Assembly (NCBI GenBank): GCA_001898965.1
Contig: MKVW01000003.1
Location: 219,006-283,005, forward strand
Reading direction: 5' to 3'
DNA from: Rhizobiales bacterium 62-17
GTDB lineage: Bacteria; Pseudomonadota; Alphaproteobacteria; Rhizobiales; Beijerinckiaceae
Length of the DNA: 64,000 nucleotides
In this document: positions 45,756 through 55,000 of the stretch, one piece after another
Layout: each line of letters begins with the position of its first letter
How positions within the stretch are numbered: position 1 is the first letter of the stretch
Made by a program: the position numbers and the translations under genes
The notes under the pieces: generated by a model
The model's input: the letters and a program-made list of their open reading frames with translations, nothing else
What the model was told of the DNA's origin: nothing
The model's database searches: none

Positions 45756-46649
45756 GTGAACGTAACGCTTAGACAAGTCCGGGCCTTCTTAGAGATCGCC
45801 AGTCTCAGGAGCTTCACGCGCGCCAGCGAACGGTTGAACGTGCCGCAATCGTCGCTGTCGGTTCTCATCAGTGAACTCGAAGCCGAGCTGCAAACCCGTC
45901 TTCTCAAGCGCACGACGCGCATGGTCGCTCTGACCGAGGCGGGCCGCGAGTTTCTTCCTTATGCCGAACGTCTTTTGATGGTGCTGGACGAGGGCATAGA
46001 GGCGGCGCGCGAGGTCGACTTGCGCCGCAGGGGGCAAATCAACGTCATCGCTTCGCCGCTGGTGGCCGTCGCGCTGCTGCCGTCGGCCATCGCCCGGTTC
46101 CAGGACGCTTATCCAGGAATCCATGTCACGGTGACGGAGTTTCCGCCCCATCAGATTGCAACGCATGTCGCCCAATCGCTGTGCGATTGCGGCTTTGGCG
46201 TTTTCGATGCGCAGGACGATGGGCTGATCTCGGCGCCCATCATCCAGGGGCATTTGATGCTGCTTTGCTCGCCGTCCCACCCGCTGGCCGCCCAGAAAAA
46301 GGTGGGCTGGAAGGATCTGGCCGGTCATCCTCTGATTGCCGTTCGCCAGGACAATGCAGCCCGCCGGAGATTGGATCGCCAGTTCGAGCTTGCCGGGCTT
46401 GCCGTCAAACCGCGCTTCGAAGTGCGCAATATGGTGACCATTCTTGGCATGGTCGCCGCGAACCTTGGCATATCGATCTGGCCGTCTTGGGCTTCACCTC
46501 TGGCGAAATCGTTTCAGCTTGAGCTGCGCCCATTGGTGCAACCGCAAGCGCATCATATCGTGTCGGTGATTACCTCGAAGGACAGGTCGCTCTCGCCCGC
46601 CGCCGTCGCTTTCATCGAAACGGTCAGGGCGCATGCGCAGGCGCTCTAA
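45756..46649 (+). CDS. LysR-family transcriptional regulator
   Basis: 297 residues, GTG start with GGGAGG upstream. HTH (LRQVRAFLEIASLRSFTRASERLNVPQSSLSVLISELEAELQTRLL) followed by the two-lobed effector domain. Divergent from the amidohydrolase-Bug operon, so it is the natural candidate regulator of that module, responding to its substrate. Confidence 0.94.
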   Translation: MNVTLRQVRAFLEIASLRSFTRASERLNVPQSSLSVLISELEAELQTRLLKRTTRMVALTEAGREFLPYAERLLMVLDEGIEAAREVDLRRRGQINVIASPLVAVALLPSAIARFQDAYPGIHVTVTEFPPHQIATHVAQSLCDCGFGVFDAQDDGLISAPIIQGHLMLLCSPSHPLAAQKKVGWKDLAGHPLIAVRQDNAARRRLDRQFELAGLAVKPRFEVRNMVTILGMVAANLGISIWPSWASPLAKSFQLELRPLVQPQAHHIVSVITSKDRSLSPAAVAFIETVRAHAQAL

Positions 46650-46971
46650 CTCTGGGGTTCGATATTATTCTGTAAATATCTGTATTTTAAAGGGCTTTAT
46701 TCTGTTTGTCGTGTTGCGCCGTTGTCTGCGGTGGGCCGGAATCCGCAGCAAGATTGGATGGGTTCCAAAACGTGGTTCCCATTCCTGTTTGCCAGAAAGC
46801 AGTGAACAAGCGGCGGTTCTCCACCTTCACCATTGCCTATCATTGCCGTTAGGGCATCTTTCTGGCATAGGCGATTGGGGTTGGCGGCCACCATGCTGAC
46901 ATAATTACGATAGGCCGCACGAATGGGCGGGCGTTTTCTGTCCGCCTCGTGAATGGAGAGGGCGGAGCTAA
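46650..46971. other. 322-base gene-free region upstream of hppA
   Basis: No credible ORF. A nested hairpin is possible at 46835-46872 (GCCTAT...ATAGGC around TGCC-N5-GGCA). An AT-rich stretch at 46660-46700 may be promoter. Nothing else recognised. Confidence 0.5.
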
Positions 46972-49107
46972 ATGAGTCCAATTCTATGGATTATTATCGG
47001 CGGCCTGTTGTCCGTCGTGTATGGCGTTGTCACCGTTTCCGCATTGATGAAGGCCGATGCTGGCTCGCAGCGCATGCAGGAAATCTCTGGTGCGGTTGCT
47101 GAAGGCGCGCAGGCCTATCTGAAGCGCCAATATCTGTCGATTTCCATCGTCGGCATCGTCATCTTTCTCGCCCTCGGCTATTGGCTTGGCTGGCTGGTCG
47201 GCATTGGCTTCCTCATCGGTGCCGTGCTGTCGGGTGCCGCCGGCTTTATCGGCATGAACGTGTCGGTGCGTGCCAACGTGCGTACGGCCCAGGCGGCGAC
47301 CAAGTCGCTGGCCGGCGGTCTCGACGTCGCCTTCAAGGCGGGCGCGGTGACCGGCATGCTTGTCGCCGGCCTCGCGTTGCTCGGCGTCTCCGTCTACTAT
47401 TGGATTCTGACCGGTCCGCTTGGCCATGCGGTCGCTGATCGTGTCGTCATCGATTCCCTGGTGGCGCTCGGTTTTGGCGCCTCGCTCATCTCGATCTTCG
47501 CCCGTCTTGGCGGTGGTATCTTCACCAAGGGTGCCGACGTCGGCGCCGACCTCGTCGGTAAGGTCGAAGCGGGCATTCCGGAAGACGATCCGCGCAACCC
47601 GGCGACCATCGCCGACAACGTCGGTGACAATGTCGGCGACTGCGCCGGCATGGCCGCCGACTTGTTCGAGACCTATGCGGTGACCGTGGTTGCCACCATG
47701 GTGCTGGCGGCGATCTTCTTCGCCAAGCAGGCGGGCCTCAACGCGGCGCTGCTCTATCCGCTGGCGATCTGCGCCACCTGTATCGTCACCTCGATCATCG
47801 GCACCTATTTCGTCAAGCTCGGTGCCAACAATTCGATCATGGGGGCGCTCTACAAGGGCCTCATCGTGACCGGCGTGCTGTCGATCGGAGGTCTCGCGCT
47901 GGCGACCCATTGGCTCGTCGGCTGGGGCGAACTCGGCAAGGTCGGTACTTTGTCGGTCACCGGCACGAACCTGTTCCTCTGCGGTCTAGTCGGCCTGGTG
48001 GTGACGGGCCTCATCGTCTGGATCACCGAATACTATACCGGCACGGGCAAGCGTCCGGTCGTGTCGATCGCCCAGTCGTCGGTGACCGGTCACGGCACCA
48101 ACGTCATCCAGGGGCTCGCGGTGTCACTGGAATCGACGGCGCTGCCGGCGATGGTCATCGTCGGTGGCATCATCGCCACCTATCAGCTCGCCGGTCTCTT
48201 CGGCACGGCGATCGCCGTCACCACCATGCTCGGCCTCGCCGGCATGATCGTGGCGCTCGACGCCTTCGGCCCAGTCACCGACAATGCCGGCGGCATTGCC
48301 GAAATGGCCGGCCTGCCGAAGGAAGTGCGGCAGTCGACCGATGCGCTCGATGCGGTCGGCAACACCACCAAAGCGGTCACCAAGGGCTATGCCATCGGTT
48401 CGGCGGGTCTTGGCGCGCTGGTGCTGTTCGCTGCCTATACGAACGATCTGCAAGCCTTCATCAGCGAGGGCAGGCCATACTTCAAGGATGTCGGCGCGGT
48501 CTCCTTCGACCTGTCGAACCCCTATGTCGTCGCCGGTCTGATTTTCGGCGGCCTGATCCCATATCTGTTCGGTGGCATCGCCATGACGGCAGTGGGCCGC
48601 GCGGCGGGTTCGGTCGTCGAGGAAGTACGGCGGCAGTTCAAGGAAATGCCCGGCATCATGCAGGGCACGCAGCGTCCCGACTATGGCCGCGCCGTCGACA
48701 TGCTGACCAAGGCAGCGATCAAGGAAATGATCATTCCGTCGCTGCTGCCGGTGCTGGCGCCACTCGTCGCTTACTTTGGCGTGCTGTGGATCTCCGGCTC
48801 CAAGGCCAATGCCTTCGCGGCCCTCGGCGCCTCGTTGCTCGGCGTCATCGTCAACGGCCTCTTCGTCGCCATTTCGATGACCTCGGGTGGTGGCGCTTGG
48901 GACAATGCCAAGAAGAGCTTCGAGGATGGCTTCATCGACAAGGATGGCGTGAAGCATCTCAAGGGCAGCGAAGCCCATAAGGCTTCCGTCACGGGCGACA
49001 CCGTCGGCGACCCCTACAAGGACACGGCGGGTCCCGCCGTCAATCCGGCGATCAAGATCACCAATATCGTCGCGCTGCTGCTGCTCGCCATCCTGGCGCA
49101 CGGATAA
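46972..49107 (+). CDS. hppA: K+-insensitive proton-pumping pyrophosphatase
   Basis: 711 residues, about 16 transmembrane helices. Catalytic acid-rich loops: [48 protein letters not shown], and [13 protein letters not shown] ... [17 protein letters not shown]. The Lys in GNTTKA (Ala in K+-dependent forms) marks the K+-insensitive H+-pumping class. It couples PPi hydrolysis to proton export at the inner membrane. GAGCTAA precedes the ATG. Ends in a strong terminator. Confidence 0.97.
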   Translation: MSPILWIIIGGLLSVVYGVVTVSALMKADAGSQRMQEISGAVAEGAQAYLKRQYLSISIVGIVIFLALGYWLGWLVGIGFLIGAVLSGAAGFIGMNVSVRANVRTAQAATKSLAGGLDVAFKAGAVTGMLVAGLALLGVSVYYWILTGPLGHAVADRVVIDSLVALGFGASLISIFARLGGGIFTKGADVGADLVGKVEAGIPEDDPRNPATIADNVGDNVGDCAGMAADLFETYAVTVVATMVLAAIFFAKQAGLNAALLYPLAICATCIVTSIIGTYFVKLGANNSIMGALYKGLIVTGVLSIGGLALATHWLVGWGELGKVGTLSVTGTNLFLCGLVGLVVTGLIVWITEYYTGTGKRPVVSIAQSSVTGHGTNVIQGLAVSLESTALPAMVIVGGIIATYQLAGLFGTAIAVTTMLGLAGMIVALDAFGPVTDNAGGIAEMAGLPKEVRQSTDALDAVGNTTKAVTKGYAIGSAGLGALVLFAAYTNDLQAFISEGRPYFKDVGAVSFDLSNPYVVAGLIFGGLIPYLFGGIAMTAVGRAAGSVVEEVRRQFKEMPGIMQGTQRPDYGRAVDMLTKAAIKEMIIPSLLPVLAPLVAYFGVLWISGSKANAFAALGASLLGVIVNGLFVAISMTSGGGAWDNAKKSFEDGFIDKDGVKHLKGSEAHKASVTGDTVGDPYKDTAGPAVNPAIKITNIVALLLLAILAHG

Positions 49108-49134
49108 CGTACGAAACGGGTGCGAAACGCACGG

Positions 49135-49160
49135 AAAGGCGGGGGCGACCCCGCCTTTTT
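49135..49160 (+). terminator. Strong rho-independent terminator after hppA
   Basis: AAAGGCGGGG-GCGA-CCCCGCCTTT then TT: ten perfect pairs and a T-run, 28 bases after the stop. Confidence 0.95.
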
Positions 49161-49257
49161 CTTTGGTTATTCAAAGATTAACAGGGCGACTCTCAGGTTC
49201 ATAAAGCTGTGCTCCAGGCAGTCTAGTTTTGCTTCCGTAACTCCACGGAGGCGGGCT

Positions 49258-50880
49258 ATGACGAATATTACGATGCCGGGAGGCATTACGACGGAACAGC
49301 CGGAAGGAAAGCGGCCGTCGCTCGATACGGGGATCAATCCGCTGACGCTGCTCATTCTGTTCAGTGTCATCGCGGTTGGCCTTTTCTATGTGGCTTGGAG
49401 CATCCGCACCGACGTCATCGACGCGGGCGTGCCGGCGACCACCTGGGCGCCGTTCCTGTTGCTCGGCGTGGCGCTTTTGATCGCGCTCGGCTTTGAATTC
49501 GTCAACGGCTTCCACGATACCGCCAACGCGGTGGCGACGGTGATCTACACCCATTCGCTACCAGCCAATTTCGCGGTCATGTGGTCGGGCTTCTTCAACT
49601 TCCTCGGCGTGTTGATGTCGACGGGCGCGGTGGCCTTCGGCATCGTCTCGCTGCTGCCGGTCGAATTGATCCTGCAGGTCGGCAGCAGTGCCGGCTTTGC
49701 CATGGTGTTCGCGCTGCTCGTCGCTGCCATCGCCTGGAACCTTGGCACCTGGTGGCTCGGCCTGCCGGCCTCGTCCTCGCATACGCTGATCGGCTCGATC
49801 ATCGGTGTCGGCGTCGCCAATGCGATGATGCGCGGGCGCGATGGCACCTCCGGTGTCGATTGGTCGAAGGCGACGGAGATCGGCTATGCGCTGCTGCTGT
49901 CGCCGCTGGTTGGCTTCGGTCTTGCCGCGGCATTGTTCCTGGCCATGAAGGTGCTCATCAAGAACAAGGCCCTTTACGAAGCGCCGAAGGGCAATCAGCC
50001 GCCGCCGTGGTGGATCCGTGGCCTGCTGATCTTCACCTGCACTGGCGTGTCCTTCGCCCATGGCTCGAACGATGGCCAGAAGGGCATGGGCCTGATCATG
50101 CTGATCCTGATCGGCACGGTGCCGACGGCCTATGCGTTGAACCGCTCGTTGCCGGAACACGAACTGACGGCCTTCCACAGCCGTTCGGAAGCGGCGGCGA
50201 AACTGGTGCAGGAGAAGGGCTTCGGCCATGCGATCATCGGCGATCCGCGTCCGGCGGTGACCGCCTATGTCTCCCAGCATAAGATCAGCGAAGGTACTTA
50301 TCCGTCGCTGGCCGTGCTGCTGACGGACATTTCCAAGCAGATCAACGACCACGGCACGATGAACAAGATTCCGGCGGCAGCCGTCGGCAATACGCGTAAC
50401 GACATGTATCTGGCGTCCGAGGCGATCCGCTTCCTGATGAAGGATAAGGAAAACGACCTCAACGCTGGCGATGTTAAAGTCCTCAAGGAGTACAAGGACT
50501 CGCTCGACGCGGCAACGCGGTTCATCCCGACCTGGGTGAAAGTGGCGGTCGCCATCGCGCTGGGTCTTGGGACGATGATCGGCTGGAAGCGGATCGTCGT
50601 CACCGTCGGCGAAAAAATCGGCAAGACGCATCTGACTTACGCGCAGGGTGCTTCGGCCGAACTGGTGGCGATGGCTACGATTTTCGCCGCCGACAACTAC
50701 GGCCTGCCGGTGTCGACAACTCACGTGTTGTCATCGGGTGTCGCGGGGACGATGGCGGCGAATAAGTCTGGGTTGCAGATGTCGACCGTGCGCAATCTGG
50801 TGCTGGCTTGGGTGTTGACCCTGCCGGCGGCGATCCTGCTCTCGGCGTCGCTGTACTATCTCTTCTCGCACATCTTCTAG
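49258..50880 (+). CDS. Inorganic phosphate transporter, Pit family
   Basis: 540 residues from ATG 49258 (CGGAGG upstream). Two PHO4 repeats: GFEFVNGFHDTANAVAT with NLGTWWLGLPASSSHTLIGSIIGVG near the N-terminus, and FAHGSNDGQKGMG plus NYGLPVSTTHVLSSGVAGTMAA near the C-terminus, separated by a soluble loop of about 150 residues. Low-affinity metal-phosphate:H+ symport. Following hppA, it may recover phosphate from PPi turnover, but the terminator separates the units. Confidence 0.92.
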   Translation: MTNITMPGGITTEQPEGKRPSLDTGINPLTLLILFSVIAVGLFYVAWSIRTDVIDAGVPATTWAPFLLLGVALLIALGFEFVNGFHDTANAVATVIYTHSLPANFAVMWSGFFNFLGVLMSTGAVAFGIVSLLPVELILQVGSSAGFAMVFALLVAAIAWNLGTWWLGLPASSSHTLIGSIIGVGVANAMMRGRDGTSGVDWSKATEIGYALLLSPLVGFGLAAALFLAMKVLIKNKALYEAPKGNQPPPWWIRGLLIFTCTGVSFAHGSNDGQKGMGLIMLILIGTVPTAYALNRSLPEHELTAFHSRSEAAAKLVQEKGFGHAIIGDPRPAVTAYVSQHKISEGTYPSLAVLLTDISKQINDHGTMNKIPAAAVGNTRNDMYLASEAIRFLMKDKENDLNAGDVKVLKEYKDSLDAATRFIPTWVKVAVAIALGLGTMIGWKRIVVTVGEKIGKTHLTYAQGASAELVAMATIFAADNYGLPVSTTHVLSSGVAGTMAANKSGLQMSTVRNLVLAWVLTLPAAILLSASLYYLFSHIF

Positions 50881-50928
50881 TCGACATGTCGGCGCGAGCG
50901 GTTCAGCCGTCCGCGCCGGCGTTCTCCC

Positions 50929-51939
50929 ATGCACGACAAGATCTCCACTCCCGATCGCGAAGCAGTGGTTTTCGCCTATCGTTTCGACGAGAGCGGCCGC
51001 GCCAATGCGCTGACTGGCTGCACCGCCGCCGAACTGTCCTCGTCGGCGCGCGGTTTCATCTGGGTTCACCTTAATCTCGCCGATGTGCGGGCGCGACAAT
51101 TCCTCTCCGATCTGGAGGACGTGCCGGCGGCTGCCTTGCAGGCGATGCTGCGCTCCAGCGATCACCAGCAGATGCACCACGAGGCGGGCGTGCTGTGGGG
51201 CGTCTTTCCCGATCTCGCCCAGGATTTCGATGGCGTCCGGGACGATTTCGCCCATTTGCGCTTCCTCCTGTCCGACCGCTGGTTGGTGAGCGGCCGCCAT
51301 CATGCCGCCCATGCGATCGAGACCCTGCGTCGGGCGATCGAGGCGGGGGCCAGCGTCGATGCGCCGGTCACCTTGTTCGAGACCCTGGCCGATCATATCG
51401 CCGACGGGCTCGATGGAGCCGTGACGCGGATGGCTGACGAGCTGGACGCATGCGAGGATCGCATCCTCGCCGACGACAGTTCCAAGGAGGCGCGGGCGCT
51501 CGGCCTCTTGCGCCGCCAAGGGGTGCGGATCGAGCGCAAGCTCGCCGGCGTCCATTCGATCCTGCGTCGTCTCGAGGGCGCGCGGCCCGAGAGCCTCAGT
51601 TCCGCCGTCCATGCGGCGGTGATCCGCGTCAGCCACCGTTTCGAGACCCTGCATCACGAATCCCATGCGCTGGTGGAGCGGACGCGGCTCTTGCAGGACG
51701 AGGTGTCGAACCAGCTCCAGAGTTCGGCCAATGCCCATCTCTATGTGCTGACCATCCTCAATTCGGTGCTGGCGCCAGCCGTGCTGGTGACCGGCTTTTT
51801 CGGCATGAACACCGCCGACCTGCCATTCAAGGATGATCCGGGCGGCACCTGGTATGGATTGGCGCTCTGCGTCGTGGCGGCGGGGCTGACGCTGTGGTTC
51901 ATGCGCCGTCGTGGAGCTATCGGCGCGCGGAAAAGTTAG
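50929..51939 (+). CDS. CorA-family metal transporter, ZntB-like
   Basis: 336 residues. Long helical cytoplasmic domain, then two C-terminal transmembrane helices with the GFFGMNTADLPF signature (GMN). The sequence FVWVHLN-like start (GFIWVHLNLAD) and the TADL after GMN suit the ZntB branch (Zn2+) as well as Mg2+. Follows pit by 48 bases and may share its promoter. Ends before a bidirectional terminator. Confidence 0.92.
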   Translation: MHDKISTPDREAVVFAYRFDESGRANALTGCTAAELSSSARGFIWVHLNLADVRARQFLSDLEDVPAAALQAMLRSSDHQQMHHEAGVLWGVFPDLAQDFDGVRDDFAHLRFLLSDRWLVSGRHHAAHAIETLRRAIEAGASVDAPVTLFETLADHIADGLDGAVTRMADELDACEDRILADDSSKEARALGLLRRQGVRIERKLAGVHSILRRLEGARPESLSSAVHAAVIRVSHRFETLHHESHALVERTRLLQDEVSNQLQSSANAHLYVLTILNSVLAPAVLVTGFFGMNTADLPFKDDPGGTWYGLALCVVAAGLTLWFMRRRGAIGARKS

Positions 51940-52005
51940 ATTTTGAAATGGGTTGTGCCGGTGAGATCAGATTCTGATTCAGGTCGTTAGGGCAATAAAT
52001 GAAAA

Positions 52006-52026
52006 GGGCGCGATCGTCTCGCGCCC
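52006..52026 (-). terminator. Terminator between CorA-like gene and autotransporter gene
   Basis: GGGCGCGA-TCGTC-TCGCGCCC with eight pairs. On the minus strand it is followed by TTTTC, so it mainly serves the autotransporter gene. Confidence 0.75.
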
Positions 52027-52034
52027 TGAAATCC

Positions 52035-55000
52035 TCAGAACCCTTGCTTGAGGCTGAAGCGCAATCCGCCGGCTTGTAGGCCGCCTTGGTTGCCTATGCC
52101 CAGCGCCATGCCGATCTGATATTCGATGCCGATCGCCAGCAGATAGTCGTCCTCGAATTTCAAGCCCAGTGAGGCGTTGACGGCGTTGGTGGCCTGGCTC
52201 AAGCCGCTGACCGCATACATTTGGCCGCCGGGCTGGTCCGCGTAGTTCAGGATCTGGTTATAGCCGCCGCCGAAGGCATGGCGGTATTCCACCCTGACTT
52301 GCGGCGAGAGGCGGCCATAATCCGTCTCGAACGTGTAGGAGAGGCGCGCGCCGATCACGCCTGTCAGATTGTTCGATTTCATGGCGCCGTAACTCAGCGC
52401 CCAGATGTCCGAACCGTATTCCGAATAAGCGCCGAAGTTCATCAGCGTCGCGCCGAGCCGTCCGTAGGACGCCAGTTTCAGCGCGCCCCACTTCTGCTCG
52501 TAGGTCAGCGACAGCGAGCCGTAGAACACGTCGGCGCTGCGGCTGCCGCCCAAATACACGCCACCCGGTGTTGAAAAGCGGGTCGACGTGAAGGAGCCAC
52601 GACCATAGCCTAGCAGCACGTCCAAGAAAGTCTGCGGCATCAGCTTCAGGCTGCCGTAGGCGGTGGCACTGAAGAATCTGGCTTGGTTGTGCGTTCCGTC
52701 GAATCCCACGCGCGTGCTGTCGCCGCCATATCCGAAGGCAACGCCCGCCTTGAAGCCGTCGAAAAGGCGCGTGTCGATACCGATGGTCACGCCGCTGGTG
52801 GCGAAGCGGTTGCCGGTCTGAAACACGCCGCCGCCCAAGGTGGTATAGTTCTGCGATCCCCACGTGACATTGCCGGCGGTCCAGATGTTGAAACGCGAGC
52901 TGCCAGCAGAAGAGGACGAAGTCTTTCTGGGATTGTCGTCGAATGAAGAGAGATAGCGCCTGTTCTGGCCGCCTAAGCCGTCGCGGCCTGTTCCGGTTCT
53001 TCCTACGCCACCTCTGGTGGGGTCTGGGTCATTCGTCCAGAGCCTGCGCAGCTCTTGCAGCGCTTGCTGGTCGCGGCCGAGTTGGGGCTCGGTGGCGGCA
53101 AAGGACATGCCCATCGAGATGGGTTCCTGTTCGTCCTCGTGGAGCTGGTCGAGCCGGCGCTCGACATTGCTCATTTGCGATTGCGCCATGCGTTGGGCCG
53201 AGGCCACTTGCGCGTTGACGAGGCCGGCGACCGAGGGATCCTGCGAGGGGTCGGGCCGTGCCGCGACGCCGATGGACACCGTTGCCGCCGCCGATGTGCC
53301 GCCAGGACCCGTCGCCTTATAGGTGAAGGAATCGGGGCCCGAGTAACCGCGCGCCGGAACATAGGTGACCGTCGAGCCTGACAACACCGCCGTTCCTTTG
53401 GTGGGCGCCGAGGCCAGAACGTAGCTGGTGACAACGCCGGTCGTGTGCGCGGCGAGGTCGATGGCGAAGCCGGGGCTGAGATAGGGCACCGCGACCGAGA
53501 AGCTGGAGGCGACCGGCGAGGGCGGCGATACGGTGATGGTCACGACAGCCGTCGTGACGCTGGCATAGGCACCATTGCCCGAATAGGTCGCCTGGAGCTT
53601 ATGTGCTCCCGTGGCGAGGCTCGATGTGACGAATGTCGCGACGCCGCCCGACACCGGGGATGAACCCAGCGTGGCGGCGCCGTCTTTGAATGCGACGGTG
53701 CCGGTAATGGGCGCGGCGCCGGGGCCTGCGCCTGGAATGGTGATCGTCGCGGTCATCGTCAGCGGCGATCCGAACACCACGAAGTTCGGCGTGGCCGTGA
53801 GCGCGATCGACACGGTGCCGACGGCGATGACGAAGGACTGCTGCACCTGCGTGGCCGCCGCATAATTGGCGTTGCCCGGCTGGTTCGCGTTGATCGTGCA
53901 GGTGCCGACATTGTTGAAGCTCACCACGCCGCCGGCGATCGCGCAAACCGCCGCGCTCGACGGATCGATGGTCAGCGCCACCGGCAGGTTCGAGGTTGCG
54001 CTGGCGGTCGGTGTGTAAGTGCCGGCGACCATGGGGGAGGCGGGCGGCGACGTCGTGAAGGCGATCGTGTTGACGCCGGCCGTGACGTTGAAGGTCTGCG
54101 TGACGGGCGTTGCCGCCGCGTAATTGCCTGTCGCTCCCTGCGAAGCCGTGATCGAACAGGTGCCCGCCGCCACGAAGGTGATCGCTCCAGCCGACGTCAC
54201 CGTACAGACCGGCGCCGAATTCGACGCGTAGGTCGGCGTAACGCCGGAGGTGGCGGTGGCGTTCAGCGTCGGTGGCGGCGAGGTGAAGGGCGTGTCCGCC
54301 GGCTTGTTGAAGGTGATCGTATTGACGCCGGCCGTGACGTTGAACGTCTGTGTAACGGGCGTTGCCGCGCCATAATTGCCGGTCGCTCCCTGCGAAGCGG
54401 TGATCGAACAGACTCCCGCCGAGACGAAGGTGATCGCTCCAGCCGATGTCACCGTGCAGACCGGTCCCGAATTCGACGTATAGGTCGGAGCGACGCCTGA
54501 TGTGGCCGTGGCGTTCAGCGTCGGTGGCGGAGAGGTGAAGGCGGTGTCCGCCGGCTTGTTGAAGGTGATCGTGTTGACGCCGGCCGTGACGTTGAACGTC
54601 TGCGTGACGGGCGTTGCCGCTCCGTAATTGCCGGTGGCTCCCTGCGAGGCGGTGATCGAACAGACACCCGCCGAGACGAAGGTGATCGCGCCAGCCGATG
54701 TCACCGTACACACAGGCCCCGAATTTGACGTGTAGGTCGGGGCGACGCCGGAGGTGGCCGTGGCGTTAAGCACCGGTGGCGGTGAGGTGAAGGGCGTGTC
54801 TGCCGGCTTGTTAAAGGTGATCGTGTTGACGCCGGCTGTGACATTGAATGTCTGCGTGACGGGCGTCGCCGCCGCGTAATTGCCTGTCGCTCCCTGCGAA
54901 GCGGTGATCGAACAGACACCCGCCGAGATGAAGGTAATCACGCCCGCCGATGTTACCGTACAGACCGGCCCCGAATTCGACGCATAGGTCGGCGCGACGC